Part shown: positions 28,608 through 38,097 of the stretch, one piece after another | Layout of the letters: each line of letters starts with the position of its first letter | Numbering within the stretch: the stretch's first letter is position 1 | Translations under genes and position numbers: made by a program | Notes under the pieces: model-generated | The model's input: only the letters and a program-made list of their open reading frames with translations | What the model was told of the DNA's origin: nothing | The model's database searches: none | Assembly: GCF_000308495.1 (NCBI RefSeq) | Contig: NZ_BAFU01000017.1 | Location: forward strand, 45,244-109,243 | DNA length: 64,000 nucleotides | From: Nocardia brevicatena NBRC 12119 | Lineage (GTDB): Bacteria; Actinomycetota; Actinomycetes; Mycobacteriales; Mycobacteriaceae | Direction of reading: 5' to 3'

Positions 28608-29615
28608 TCAGATGTTGAAGCGGCCGGCGAAGCCGCGCAGGGGCAGGTCGGCGCTGGTGATGATGCCGGGGCGGGCGGCGACGACGGATTTGATGGAGTT
28701 GAGGGCGGGCAGGCCGGTGACGGTCATGCCGATGGCGGCGAAGTTCTCCGGGTTGGACAGGTCGAAGCCTTTACGTGGGAAGATCATGTGCTTGCTGTAG
28801 ATGTTGGGGCCGCCGGTGACCTGGGTGATGTAGCAGCCCTTGATCTCCCACGACGGGTCGGTGTGCGGGGTCATCTGCCACTCCAGGTGGGTCTCCACGC
28901 GCGCGACGCCGTCGACCATGCCCTGGTACTTGATGTAGTTGGCGCCGAGCGAGCCCTTGGGCATGAAGTACCAGCCGAGGTCGATGTCCTTGGTGCAGGC
29001 GCCGAGTTCGTAGCTGAATGTCACCTCGTCGAGTTCGAGTCCGAAGGCGTCGGCCATGAGGTAAACCGAGTCGGCGAAGACGGCGGTGTACTTGTAGAGC
29101 GAATCGGGAATGGTCGGATCGTCGATCGGGCGGCCGTAGCCGACGGCCTTCCAGGTGTCCACGGAGTGATGGCAGGACACATCCACGGATTCGGTGACGG
29201 TGACGTTCTCGATGTCGGCGACGTCGGCGGTGTGCACGATGCCGAGGATCTGGCACAGGCCCGGATTCATGCCGGTGCCGTAGAAGGTGGAACCGCCATG
29301 CCCACAGGCGGCCGCGATGACGTCGCTGACCTGCGGCCCGAGGGATGCGGGTGGTTGCGGTCGCGGTGGAAACCGGTGATCCAGTCCGCGGTGGTCACCA
29401 CATTGATGCCCGCCTCGAGCACTTTTTCGTAGAGTTCCTCGTCCGGGAACACGCCGTGGAAGGTGAGCACGTCGGGCCGCGCGGCGATGATCTCCTCGAC
29501 CGAGCCCGTAGCGACCACCCCGATCGGGCCGATGCCCACGATCTCCCCAGCGTCGCGGCCGATCTTGTCGGGTGAATAGCAGTGCAGGCCGACGAGTTCG
29601 AGATCGGGATGGTTA
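28608..29615 (-). pseudogene. DapB-like (dihydrodipicolinate reductase-type) dehydrogenase, 5'-truncated and frameshifted
   Basis: From HPDLELVGLHCYSPDKIGRD onward this matches actinobacterial DapB-like dehydrogenases used on amino-acid-like or steroid-side-chain substrates. It lacks the first 28 or so residues, including the GxxGxxG cofactor loop. A single missing G near 29338 then shifts the frame. After it QVSDVIAAACGHGGSTFYGT and MNPGLCQILGIVHTADVADI continue to the stop at 28608. The 5' end is joined in frame to a Rieske oxygenase gene. The product cannot bind its nucleotide normally. Confidence 0.7.
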
Positions 29616-30586
29616 TAGAACTGCACGGCCCATTCGCGCAGCGCCTTGAAGCCCTTGAACTCCTTCTGCGACAGGGCGGGCGGGTCGGAGTAGCGCTGAT
29701 GCGCCCAGATGTGGAGGTCGGCTTCGAACTGCTCGATCACGAAATCGGCCATGGTCTTGCCGTAGCGGCCGATCTCGGGGCTCTCGTCGCCGGGCTTGCG
29801 GCCGATCCACACGGTGAACCGCACATCGGAGGTGTATTCGTCGACCGGTGTCACCGCGGGCATGGTGCGGTTGTCGACCATGCCCCAGCTCTTGGTGATC
29901 GAACAGCCCAATCCGGCGTTGATCGATTCCACGCCACTGTTGACCTGGTCCTCGGCGATGCCTTCGTCGAAGGCGATGGTGAAATCGACGTAGGAGACCG
30001 GTCCGGAGAAATCGTGACGGGTGAACTCCGGTACGAACGGCGTCTTGTGCACCACCTTGAAATGCGCGAAGTCGACGCCGTTCTCCATGACGTACTGCGG
30101 ATGCAGTTCCAGGCCCGGCCGGAACAAAGTCGCGGCGGGCACCGGCGGATAGTAGTCCGCGGCGGTCTTGCCGTCACCGAACGCCTCGAACATGTCCGGC
30201 ACCTCGAAATACGGTGCGCGGTCGGCGGTGTCATACCAGATCCACACCGCCTCGTTGCGCTCGACGACCGGGTAACTGCGGATGCGGCGACCTTTGTTGG
30301 GGCGGCTCTCGTAGGGGATGCACACATTTCGGCCCTCGCGATTCCACTCCCACCCATGGAATGGGCATACCAGGTTCTCGCCCTGGACCTGTCCGCCGTA
30401 GCCGAGGTGGGCGCCGAGGTGTTCGCAGTAGGCGTCGAAGACCGCGAGGTCGCCGGACGCCGATCGCCACCCCACCATCTCACGCCCGAAGTACTTCATC
30501 CGGTGCACCGCGCCGACCTCGATCTCGGTGCTCCACGCGACTTGGAACCATCCCGTCGGTTCCATCGACAGCGGTGGTTTGGCCAT
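29616..30586 (-). pseudogene. Rieske non-heme iron oxygenase, fused 3' to a DapB-like gene
   Basis: The oxygenase part starts at the ATG at 30586 behind GAGGAGG. It carries the Rieske cluster motif CEHLGAHLG ... CPFHGW and the mononuclear iron triad around DFAHFKVVH. Near 29615 the reading changes from FKALREWAVQFY, which is close to the usual end of KshA-type oxygenases, straight into the DapB-like HPDLELVG. About 320 residues of oxygenase are present. The iron sites are intact, so a partial oxygenase could fold, but the fusion product ends in a frameshifted tail. The intact form would be a terminal oxygenase needing a ferredoxin reductase. The neighbouring divergent TetR probably controlled it. 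Confidence 0.75.
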
Positions 30587-30666
30587 CTCGATCCTCCTCG
30601 TCTTCGAGGGCTGTCCGTCTCGGCGCGGATCGTCGGCTCCGCGCTCGGCGAACACGACAATAGAAT

Positions 30667-30689
30667 CCTCTTTGAAACAATGCAAGAGG
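30667..30689. promoter_or_regulatory. Operator-like inverted repeat between Rieske and TetR genes
   Basis: CCTCTT (30667-30672) and AAGAGG (30684-30689) are perfect arms around TGAAACAATGC. It lies in the divergent region between the Rieske start (30586) and the TetR start (30754), the expected place for a TetR operator. Confidence 0.45.
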
Positions 30690-30753
30690 GTTGGTTGAAA
30701 TTGGATTCCCCAGGTCAATCGGGGTAGTATCGACCCCCGTGACGGAGGTAGCG

Positions 30754-31356
30754 GTGAACGGGAGACGCGCGAACAAGCGCGGGATCCAATCGCGGGAAGC
30801 CATGCTCGAGGCGGCGATCGCCTCGCTGTCGACCGGCGATCGCGCCGCGGTCTCCGGCAACCGGATTGCGCGTGACATCGGCGCGACCTGGGGTGTCGTC
30901 AAATACCAGTTCGGCGACATCGACGGCCTGTGGGCCGCGGTCCTGCGCTACACCGCCGACAAGCGCGGGGACCTGCCCGCGGGAGTCAAACCGGACGGCA
31001 CCCTGCACGAACGGATCACCGCCCTCATCCACGCGATGGCCATCGGACTACGCCGGCCCGAGTCATTGGCCATCGAGACCCTGCGCGCGGCGCTACCCCG
31101 CGACCACGCCGAACTCGAACGCGACTACCCGCTCACCGCCGCCGAGCTGGCGTCCTGGAAACCGCACTGGGACGAGGCATGTCAGCGGGCCTTCGCTGAT
31201 CTGGAACTCGATCCGGTCAAGGTGCGCCGGGTGGCGGCGCTGATCCCGGCCGCCATGCGCGGAATCACCTCCGAGCGAACCCTGGGCACCTACGGCGACC
31301 TCGACGACGCTATCGAAGGGCTCATCGGCGGCATGGTCGCCTACCTCGAAAGCTGA
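30754..31356 (+). CDS. TetR-family transcriptional regulator
   Basis: A TetR regulator with REAMLEAAIASLSTGDR and the recognition region NRIARDIGATWGVVKYQFGD, where the usual tyrosine-phenylalanine is YQF. The effector half follows. I start at the GTG at 30754, which has GGAGGT 4 bp upstream; a GTG at 30739 in the same frame is the alternative. The product is 200 residues, normal for the family. It is divergent from the Rieske/DapB-like pseudogene, with an inverted repeat between them. It probably sensed the substrate of the degraded oxygenase pathway and may now be an orphan. Confidence 0.85.
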   Translation: MNGRRANKRGIQSREAMLEAAIASLSTGDRAAVSGNRIARDIGATWGVVKYQFGDIDGLWAAVLRYTADKRGDLPAGVKPDGTLHERITALIHAMAIGLRRPESLAIETLRAALPRDHAELERDYPLTAAELASWKPHWDEACQRAFADLELDPVKVRRVAALIPAAMRGITSERTLGTYGDLDDAIEGLIGGMVAYLES

Positions 31357-31438
31357 GCCGGTCTCGGACCGCGCTCACCTGCCGCAGTCTCCTACTCCGA
31401 CAAGCCCGGGCCCCGGCGCCCGGCTGCGAAGAGCAGGT

Positions 31439-32890
31439 TCAGAACAACGTGTCGCGCACTCGCAGCGGCCGGTAGCCGGTCGGCCCGAGCTGGGCCAGCT
31501 CGGCGTCTATGTCGACCTCGATCGCGCCGAAGAAGTTGATGTTCTCGCTGTGCGCCGGACTGATGGGCGCCAGGACATCGTCGTCGATACGCCGTCCGGC
31601 TCGACGCATCTGACCGACTGCGAGTCCGTAATACTCAGTGGTCCAAGCGATCACGGCGTTGGTGGCCAGGGTCAGGCACCACGCCTGCTCGGTCTGGTCC
31701 TCGAGTTGGCGGGCGCGGATCATGCCCTCGTGCGCATACAGCAAGTCCCGCCGCAGCGCGTGCAGCGACTCGCCCTTGTTGAGCTGACGGGAGATCTTGC
31801 GCCGATGGTCCGGGTCCGACAGGTAGCGGGCGGCGTAGACGGTGCGCCGCAACGCTCCGTACTCCTTGAGCGCGGTGGCCAGGGTGTTCTGCCGCCCGGA
31901 CGCGGACAGCTTGCCGACCAGCAGCGAGGCGGTGGCGTGCCCGAACTTCAGCGACCCCGCCAACCGCAGCAGATCGTCCCAGTGCTCGGCGATCAGCTCC
32001 AGGTTGGCCCGCCTCGTCATCAACGGTCCGGCGTGCGGGAACCGGGCCTCGGTCTCACGGCGACGGCCGGGCCGGTACAGGGTGATCTTCCCTAGGTCCC
32101 GGATCCGGGGTGAGAGCTGCATCCCGAGCAGGTCGAACAGCCCGAAGTTGACCAGGGTCACGCCGTGGGTGTCGGTCGCGTGTTCGGTGATCGGCAGATC
32201 CGCTGCGTTGCCGAGGATTTCATCGAGCACGTAGTGTGCTTCGCGTTTCGTGGCGACGATGATCTTTGTGCCGTAGGTGGCGTGCTGATCGGTGACACGG
32301 GTATAGGTCGACAGCACCCGGCCGCCGTGGATGACCATCTCCCGCGCCGAGGTCGACTTGCCGCGCACCGGGAACCGCTGACCATCCGAGGACGACAGCG
32401 TGCCGACGCCGAACACCGTGGTCAGCGGCAGCCGCTGGTGGTAGTCGATGATCGCCAGGTTCGCCGCGCGCAGGGTCTCTTCCCGCACATACCATTCCGC
32501 CGTCCACGCCAGGATGTCGTAGGAGATGCCGCAGGCCTCCGCCATCCGCGTCAAACCGAGGTTCGTCGAGTGCGCCAGCAGCACCGCGATGAGGTTGCGT
32601 TTGAGTTCCGGGGTGCGGGTCTGTTTGCCAGAGGCGTGAGTGAAACAGTCCAGGTAGCCGGTGCGTTTGTCCAGCTCGATCAGCAGCGACACGATCGGCG
32701 CGAACGGTAGCATCTCGGTCAGCTCCGCCTTGAGCGAAATCGCCTCCGCGGGGACGTCTTCGGCGGTCAACGGCGAGATCACCATGTCCCCGGTCTCGTC
32801 CACGCGCACCGGCCCGTCCCCGCCGGCCAGCACCGCCTCCAGCTCACCGACCGCCTCGTCCAACTCGTCGGTCACCGCGGCCAACCCCTC
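31439..32890 (-). pseudogene. Tn3-family transposase, C-terminal half only
   Basis: The C-terminal 480 residues of a Tn3 transposase, matching the copy at 39,612 closely (for example SLLIELDKRTGYLDCFTHAS, AYDILAWT-type segments, SENINFFGAIEVDIDAELAQ and the end RDTLF). The catalytic D, D and E of the DDE region should lie within LDKRTGYLDC, VTDQHATYGT and the region near SAHSENINFFG, but I have not fixed each residue. The gene is cut at 32890, exactly where a terminal repeat of another element starts, so the N-terminal 520 residues are missing. Inactive. Confidence 0.85.
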
Positions 32891-32936
32891 GGGGTTCCGG
32901 TAGTACTCGCCGAAAAAACAACGGATATGGCGTAAG
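32891..32936 (+). repeat. Tn3-type terminal repeat, left-end orientation (copy c)
   Basis: Begins GGGGTTCCGGTAGTACTCGC, then CGAAAAAACAACGGATATGG and CGTAAG. It matches the other copies in the GGATATGG core and in the CTGGTC that follows. It truncates the transposase gene to its left. Confidence 0.8.
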
Positions 32937-32974
32937 CCCCTGGTCAGGCTGGGTGCCGCGCTGAGTTCAGCTCG

Positions 32975-33976
32975 TCATCGGTCTTCTGGCTGTCCGAGCA
33001 CCTGGGCCTGGATGCGGTTGCGCAGGTCGATTTCTTCCGGCGTCATCGGGTCGCCGGGGCGGAGGATGCGAGCGGGTTTGGGCCGCAGACCATCGTTGAC
33101 GGTGGTGCTCTCGGCTTCCGCGAGCGCCCGGTAAAGAGAGGCGACGGACGGGTGCCTGCCCTCATTCTTCCCAGTCTTGATGGTGAGTTTCTTCGCGATG
33201 TCTGGGACAGGGACGCCTTTGTGCTTCAGCGCGAGGGCGAAGGTGAGTGAGTCGTCATCGATGACTTTGGGCCGGCCGCCGTGATTGCCTTCGGATGCGG
33301 CGATGGCCTGGCCCTCGAGGGTCTTTTCCCGGATGTAGTTGCGTTCGATCTGCCCGGCGACGGCGAGGACCGCGAAGAACATCGCGCCCATGCCGTTGGG
33401 GTCGTAGATGCCGGTGAGCGGGCCGGTGAGCAGTTCGAGTGCGATGCCGCCGGTCTGGAGTTCGGCGGACAGCGCCATCAGCTCGGCAGCGTTGCGGGCC
33501 AGGCGCTTTAGTTCGTGGACGGTGAACACGACCGGTGTGCCGGGTGCGGCCTCTTTGAACTGGTGGGCCAGCGCCAGCGCTTTCTCCAGTTCGGGCCGGA
33601 CCTTGACCCGGGTGCTGATCTGCTCGTGAAAAATCTTGTGGCACTGCGCCCTTCGAAGGGCTTCGAGTTGGCTCGACAGCTCTTGGCGAGCGGTCGATGT
33701 CCTGGCGTACCCGATCCGCACCGGCCGTTCGGCTGGCGGTGCCGGAACGACGGTAAGCGTGGTGCCTTGGGTCCAAGTTCGGCCGGGACGGCGGTCGGCG
33801 GGGGTTGGCACCTCGAGTTCTTCGCGCAGTGCGGGCACCAGTACGAAGCGCGGGGTGTGGTACTTCGCGGCGGTCTTGCCGCTGCGGGTGCGGCAGGCGC
33901 TGCCGGCGGGTGCGTCGCAGTTGGGGCAGCCGTGTTGTTCTACCGCGGTGGCGGCCTGCTCGGGGGTCAGGTCCAT
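32975..33976 (-). CDS. Serine recombinase (resolvase/invertase family) with N-terminal zinc finger
   Basis: A 333-residue serine recombinase. A zinc-finger-like N-terminus (CPNCDAPAGSAC, then KYHTPR) is common in actinobacterial mobile elements. The catalytic domain starts VRIGYARTSTARQELSSQLE with the nucleophilic serine in YARTST. Its E-helix is AVAGQIERNYIREKTLEGQA, followed by a C-terminal helix-turn-helix with DDSLTFALALKHKGVPVPDI. It probably resolves cointegrates of the element starting at 32891, acting at a res site that I could not pick out. The resolvase is the nearest gene to that terminal repeat. Confidence 0.9.
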   Translation of the reverse strand: MDLTPEQAATAVEQHGCPNCDAPAGSACRTRSGKTAAKYHTPRFVLVPALREELEVPTPADRRPGRTWTQGTTLTVVPAPPAERPVRIGYARTSTARQELSSQLEALRRAQCHKIFHEQISTRVKVRPELEKALALAHQFKEAAPGTPVVFTVHELKRLARNAAELMALSAELQTGGIALELLTGPLTGIYDPNGMGAMFFAVLAVAGQIERNYIREKTLEGQAIAASEGNHGGRPKVIDDDSLTFALALKHKGVPVPDIAKKLTIKTGKNEGRHPSVASLYRALAEAESTTVNDGLRPKPARILRPGDPMTPEEIDLRNRIQAQVLGQPEDR

Positions 33977-34407
33977 GGGGGAAGTCTCTCAGAAGTATCT
34001 CGCACAAGGGGTAGGTTTCGAGAGGAGTTTTGCGAATGGCGGCCTGCGGGTTTGCGGTCGATCCAGGGTTGTCGCAGAACTCTCGTATCCGATCGTTTGT
34101 GAGAATGCGTGTCGCCACCTTGGCTACGGTGGTTGGATCCTGACGTCGGCCGTCGGTGAAGTCTGACGCCATCGGCGAGCGGGTCCGGCGCGCCTGGGTA
34201 TGTTTGCTCAATTGCCGATTCCAGGACCGATTCCAGGACATTGAATGCTTCGTTGTCTTCGACCTGGCGATCTACCGCAAGATGGTGCATCTGTTCCGGG
34301 GGCGTGTCCGTGTGCGAGGTTAAGGCCGTCAGGCCGAACCAACGACCCGCGACTGGGCCGCGCGTACATGCCGAGCACCCAGACTGAAATGCCACAGATC
34401 GTGTTGT
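33977..34407. other. Intergenic region between resolvase and MFS genes
   Basis: No recognisable gene. If the resolvase has a res site it should be here or at 32,937-32,974, but I see no clear set of paired 12-bp half-sites. Confidence 0.4.
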
Positions 34408-35643
34408 TCAACAGCGGTTTCTGCTGGCTTGTGTGCTGCCCGGGCTGGGCACCCGATCCGTGCGACAGGGCTGTTGAGGTCCGAAAACGGCTGGTGTAGT
34501 GATGATCAGGATGGTTCCGGCGGCCAGCGCGATGCCAGACCACAAGGGCAGGGATGCGGCCGGGGTGTGGCTCAGCAGGGCGGCTCCGAGTGCGGAGCCG
34601 CCGGTGATGCCGAGTTGGTAGGACACAACGTAGGCGCCGGACGGGATGTCCGGGGCGTCCGGAGCTGTGCGTAGGACGGCGTGTTGCAGGATTACCGGCA
34701 AGGCCGCCGCGGCGGCGCCCCACACCATGACCAGGACGAAGACGATCCAACCGAGGTGCGCGATGCCGAGCGCCGTCACCGCGCATGTCAGCGTCACGGC
34801 CACGATGAGAGCAGTGTGACGCGGATGGGTATCGAGTACGCGTCCGACGAGAGTCACACCGAACAATCCCGCAATGCCGTACCCGGCCAGAACGACCATT
34901 GGCAGCGATCCACTCAACCCGACCGGCGCAATCAGCAGTGCCAGGTAGGTGTAGCTCACATAGTGGCCGACGACCAGTGCGATCGTGACGAGACAGACTA
35001 CGAGAACTGGTCCGAGACCGAAGGTGTCACGGGTGCGTACTTCGCGCGGTGGTGGGGGTGTTGCGGGTAACGCGGCTCGCAGCAGGATCGCGGTGGCGCC
35101 GGCCGCACCAGCGAGCGCGAGTGAGGCTGCGCGCCAACCCAGTTCGTGTGCCAGGCCGGTAACGATCGGCGCACCAGCGATCAGGCCCAGCGAAGAGCCT
35201 GCAAAGATGGCCGCGGTCGCCTGGCCGCGCATTCCGGCCGGTGCGTACCGTGCCGCTACCACGGGGATCTGTGACCACACCAGGCCGTGTGCGATCGCCG
35301 CCACGCCGCGTGTCAGTACCGCGACCGTGAAGTTCGGAGCCAGACCGAATGTCGCCTGCGAGAGGGCCAGCAGCACAAGGGATATGGTGAGGGCGCGGCG
35401 CCGGTCCAACTGTCGGCAAGCCCACACTGCGGGCAGCGTCGCCGCCCCGGCCGCGATCGCGTACGCGGTGAGCAGGAGGCCAGCCGTGGCGGGGGCCACG
35501 TGCAATCCCATGGCGAGATCGTTCAATGCGCCGATCGGGAACAGCTCGGCGGTCAGGTACACGAACAGTGCCAGGCCCAGCACCGCCAATCGTCCGTACA
35601 GTGCACCGGCCGTGGTCGTTTGCGCTGTGGCCATGTGTGTCAT
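34408..35643 (-). CDS. MFS efflux transporter
   Basis: A 411-residue major-facilitator transporter with about 12 hydrophobic spans, beginning YGRLAVLGLALFVYLTAELF. The loop between helices 2 and 3 reads ACRQLDRRRAL, the position of motif A. It resembles the arabinose/chloramphenicol-efflux branch of drug:proton antiporters. The start at 35643 overlaps the stop of the hydrolase gene (ATGA), so the two are translated together. It is a passenger of the putative Tn3 cassette; with the MerR regulator opposite, a role in export of a toxic compound is likely. Confidence 0.9.
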   Translation of the reverse strand: MTHMATAQTTTAGALYGRLAVLGLALFVYLTAELFPIGALNDLAMGLHVAPATAGLLLTAYAIAAGAATLPAVWACRQLDRRRALTISLVLLALSQATFGLAPNFTVAVLTRGVAAIAHGLVWSQIPVVAARYAPAGMRGQATAAIFAGSSLGLIAGAPIVTGLAHELGWRAASLALAGAAGATAILLRAALPATPPPPREVRTRDTFGLGPVLVVCLVTIALVVGHYVSYTYLALLIAPVGLSGSLPMVVLAGYGIAGLFGVTLVGRVLDTHPRHTALIVAVTLTCAVTALGIAHLGWIVFVLVMVWGAAAAALPVILQHAVLRTAPDAPDIPSGAYVVSYQLGITGGSALGAALLSHTPAASLPLWSGIALAAGTILIITTPAVFGPQQPCRTDRVPSPGSTQASRNRC

Positions 35644-36440
35644 CGCGGCAGGCGGTCCAGGAAGGCGGACACGTCCGCAACCCACGGCCCAGCTTCCGCG
35701 GGGGTGAAAATATGCCCGGCCGAGGGGTATTCGATCAGCTCGGCACCGGCGATGCCGGAAGCCAACTGACGAACGGTATCGGGCAGTACGACCCGGTCCT
35801 GGCCACTCACGACGACGAGCGTGGACACCTCGACAGCGGAAAGCAGCGGCCGAATATCGGTGCGGCTCACCAGTTCTACATGGTCGGCGCCGCCGACGGG
35901 GTAGCCGGCGCGGATCTGCCGGACCGCCGCCGCGTGCTCGTTTTCGGACATACTTGTGAGTGTTGCGGGTGAGTTGGCGTAGAAGAGCAACTCGGCCAGG
36001 GTGTCGAAATCGCCGCGCTCGGCCAGATGCCGCCACACCCGGACCAGTGCACGTGCCTGCGCGTCCGGATACACCAGCCCGACAGTGAGAACCAGCGCGC
36101 TGACGTGGTCCGGATGCCGGGTGGCCGCAGTCACGGCGACAGCAGCACCCAGCGAAAGCCCGACGATTGGAAATCGTTCGGCACCAGCCTCCAAGGCGGT
36201 CGCGACCACGGTGTCGGCGAGTTCATCGATCGACAGCGGCGCGGTCGCCTGCGGTGTTTTGCCTGCGCCGGGATAGTACGGTCCGACGAAACGCCGATCC
36301 GCAATGGTGTCGATGAGTGGTGCGAAGTTCTCGCGGACGCCACCACCGGCGCCGTGGGCGAGGGCGACCACCGGACCGGTACCGCTGTCGACGACGTCTA
36401 CCTGCTCCAACAACTGCTGACGCTGTGCATCGGAAATCAT
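35640..36440 (-). CDS. Alpha/beta hydrolase
   Basis: A 266-residue alpha/beta hydrolase with the nucleophile elbow GLSLGAA, the acid in VVSGQDRVVLPD and the histidine in EYPSAGHIFTP. The oxyanion region is VVALAHGAGGG. First gene of an operon with the MFS transporter, overlapping it by 4 bp. A MerR gene is transcribed away from it and an inverted repeat lies between. It may open a lactone or ester of the exported compound; the substrate cannot be inferred. Confidence 0.9.
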   Translation of the reverse strand: MISDAQRQQLLEQVDVVDSGTGPVVALAHGAGGGVRENFAPLIDTIADRRFVGPYYPGAGKTPQATAPLSIDELADTVVATALEAGAERFPIVGLSLGAAVAVTAATRHPDHVSALVLTVGLVYPDAQARALVRVWRHLAERGDFDTLAELLFYANSPATLTSMSENEHAAAVRQIRAGYPVGGADHVELVSRTDIRPLLSAVEVSTLVVVSGQDRVVLPDTVRQLASGIAGAELIEYPSAGHIFTPAEAGPWVADVSAFLDRLPR

Positions 36441-36456
36441 GCGACGAAGCTAAGCG

Positions 36457-36478
36457 TTGACGTTGGCGTGAAGGTCAA
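36457..36478. promoter_or_regulatory. MerR-type operator
   Basis: TTGACGTT-GGCGTG-AAGGTCAA has 8-bp arms with one mismatch and lies between the divergent hydrolase and MerR genes. The size and TTGAC ends are typical for MerR/SoxR operators that sit in stretched promoters. Confidence 0.65.
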
Positions 36479-36507
36479 GACGAACTCCGGACCACGAAGG
36501 GCGCGGC

Positions 36508-36870
36508 ATGCGGATCGGTGAGCTCGCCCGCCGCTCGGGCACGACGACGCGCGCATTGCGCTATTACGAGGAGCAAGGCCTGCTCGCGTCCGAACGGACC
36601 AGCAATGGCTACCGTGACTACAGCGAGGCGTGTCTGGTGCGAGTCCGCCAGATCCGGGCACTGCTCGACGCCGGATTCAACTCGCATACCGTTGCGCAAC
36701 TGCTGCCCTGTGCCACCGGCTCGCGCCCACAACTCGAACTGTGCCCCGACATCGTCGCAGCCATACAAACAACCCTGCAGCGAATCGAGTCCAACCTGCA
36801 GACCCTCAGCAGCCACCACGCAGCGGTATCCTCGTTTCTCGAGGGTGAGTCATCCTCGGATTCCGCCTGA
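36508..36870 (+). CDS. MerR-family transcriptional regulator
   Basis: A 120-residue MerR protein. The winged HTH is MRIGELARRSGTTTRALRYY with EEQGLLASERTSNGYRDYSE. The dimerisation coiled coil is near AAIQTTLQRIESNLQTLSSH. The effector region is short, and there is no set of metal-binding cysteines like MerR itself (two cysteines, in LLPCATG and ELCPD). It probably controls the divergent hydrolase/MFS operon through the operator at 36457. Passenger of the putative Tn3 cassette. Confidence 0.9.
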   Translation: MRIGELARRSGTTTRALRYYEEQGLLASERTSNGYRDYSEACLVRVRQIRALLDAGFNSHTVAQLLPCATGSRPQLELCPDIVAAIQTTLQRIESNLQTLSSHHAAVSSFLEGESSSDSA

Positions 36871-36910
36871 GAAGACCCACCCCGGCACACGGGTTGGCCC
36901 GGCTGCCCAC

Positions 36911-36928
36911 GATTACTACCGGAACCCC
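36911..36928 (-). repeat. Short Tn3-type end, right orientation
   Basis: GATTACTACCGGAACCCC matches the outermost 15 bases of the repeat at 32891 in inverse orientation and adds one mismatch after. The inner 30 bases are not conserved. It may be the worn right end of the cassette. Confidence 0.4.
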
Positions 36929-36964
36929 GATACCGGGGGCTGCTGCACGATCAGGTGACAGCGG

Positions 36965-37834
36965 TTATGCAGCCTGTGGTGCTGCTGGAGACATGATGGT
37001 TTCGAATTCGATCGGGGTCAATCTGCCGAGCCGTGTCTGGCGACGGCGTCGGTGGTAGGTGCGTTCGATCCAGGTGACGATCGCAATCCGTAACTGCTCA
37101 CGGGTGTCCCCGGCTGCCGATCCAGCACGTTGCGCTGGAGGAGGCTGAAGAAGCTCTCCATGGCAGCGTTGTCTCCGGCTGCGCCGGCCCGGCCCATCGA
37201 CCCGGACATGCCGAAACGGTTGAGCGCGTGGACAAATCGCCGCGAACGAAATTGCGACCCGCGGTCGGTGTGCAGGATGCAGCCGGCCACATCACCTCGC
37301 CGGGCAACGGCATTGTTCAATGCGGTCACCGCCAGCCGCGACTTCATACGCGAATCGATCGAATAACCGATGATTCGGTTGGAGAACACGTCCTTGACCG
37401 CACACAGATACAGCTTTCCTTCACCGGTGCGATGTTCGGTAATATCGCTGAGCCACAAACGATTCGGAGCATCGGCGGCGAAGTTCCGCTGCACCAGATC
37501 GTCGTGGACAGGCGGCCCGGGTTTGCCGTTCTTGCCACGACGCCGTTTGCCGAACGCACTCCACCACCGATTGGCCGAACAGATCCGCCACGCGGTCCGC
37601 TCGGCCATCGTTTCACCGGCCTCGCGAGCCTCATCGGCCAGGAACCGGTAGCCGAACTCCGGGTCGTCGCGGTGCGCATCGAACAACGCGTTGGCCCGAT
37701 ACGCAGCGGCGACCTCGCCAGCGGTCACCGGTTCGGCCAGCCACCGGTAAAAGGGCTGGCGAGCGAGCTGCAGCACCCGGCACGCCACCGCCACAGGAAT
37801 CCCGTCGGCGGCAAGCTCTTTCACGAGCGGGTAG
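36965..37834 (-). pseudogene. IS3 orfB transposase (DDE), separated from orfA and frameshifted at the 3' end
   Basis: Starts in LYPLVKELAADGIPVAVACR, then NRLWLSDITEH, ILHTDRGSQFRS and AGDNAAMESFFSLLQRNVLD, which carry the D, D and E of the IS3 integrase core. After LDRQPG the frame slips near 37110. The true tail EQLRIAIVTWIERTYHRRRR then QTRLGRLTPIEFE reads in another frame to a stop at 36965. The 5' end is cut by the IS110 element at 37834. Both changes should inactivate it. Confidence 0.85.
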
Positions 37835-38097
37835 AGCTGTAATGGGTGACGGCCGGCCCGTGGCCGGCTGAGAGGCTGGACTCCGGCCGTTGCTCGTGAC
37901 TCCGGGTAGAACGGACCCACCGTCGGTGGTGTCTTGAAAAGGACATGTCCGGGCAGGGGCCGGGTTCGGCCTCTGCGCCCGGGTGTCCTGATCAGAAGCA
38001 TGTCCACCCCACCGGTGTGACTCGTTACAGTTGTGACTCCGAGCGACTCCCTCCAGCCGAGCCAGTTGCATCCGCATCGTCTCGACAGGAGCCCCAG
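37835..38097 (+). ncRNA. Candidate IS110 bridge RNA region
   Basis: The 263 bp before the transposase start do not code for protein. They contain CGGGTAGAA at 37903-37911, the same nine bases as the target across the insertion point (left-flank CGGGTA plus GAA). In known bridge RNAs the left target guide matches the left target plus the core over about nine bases. A right guide was not found with certainty. Inference; no folding was done. Confidence 0.35.

Larger units (their letters stand above)
32891..36928. mobile_element. Putative non-autonomous Tn3-type cassette (serine recombinase, MFS, hydrolase, MerR)
   Basis: A complete left-type terminal repeat at 32891 (GGGGTTCCGGTAGTACTCGC) interrupts a Tn3 transposase. 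At 36911-36928 the inverted end GATTACTACCGGAACCCC shares the outer 15 bases with it. The 4 kb between hold a serine recombinase and three passenger genes but no transposase. No target duplication is visible, and the right repeat is short, so the outer limits are tentative. Confidence 0.45.
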
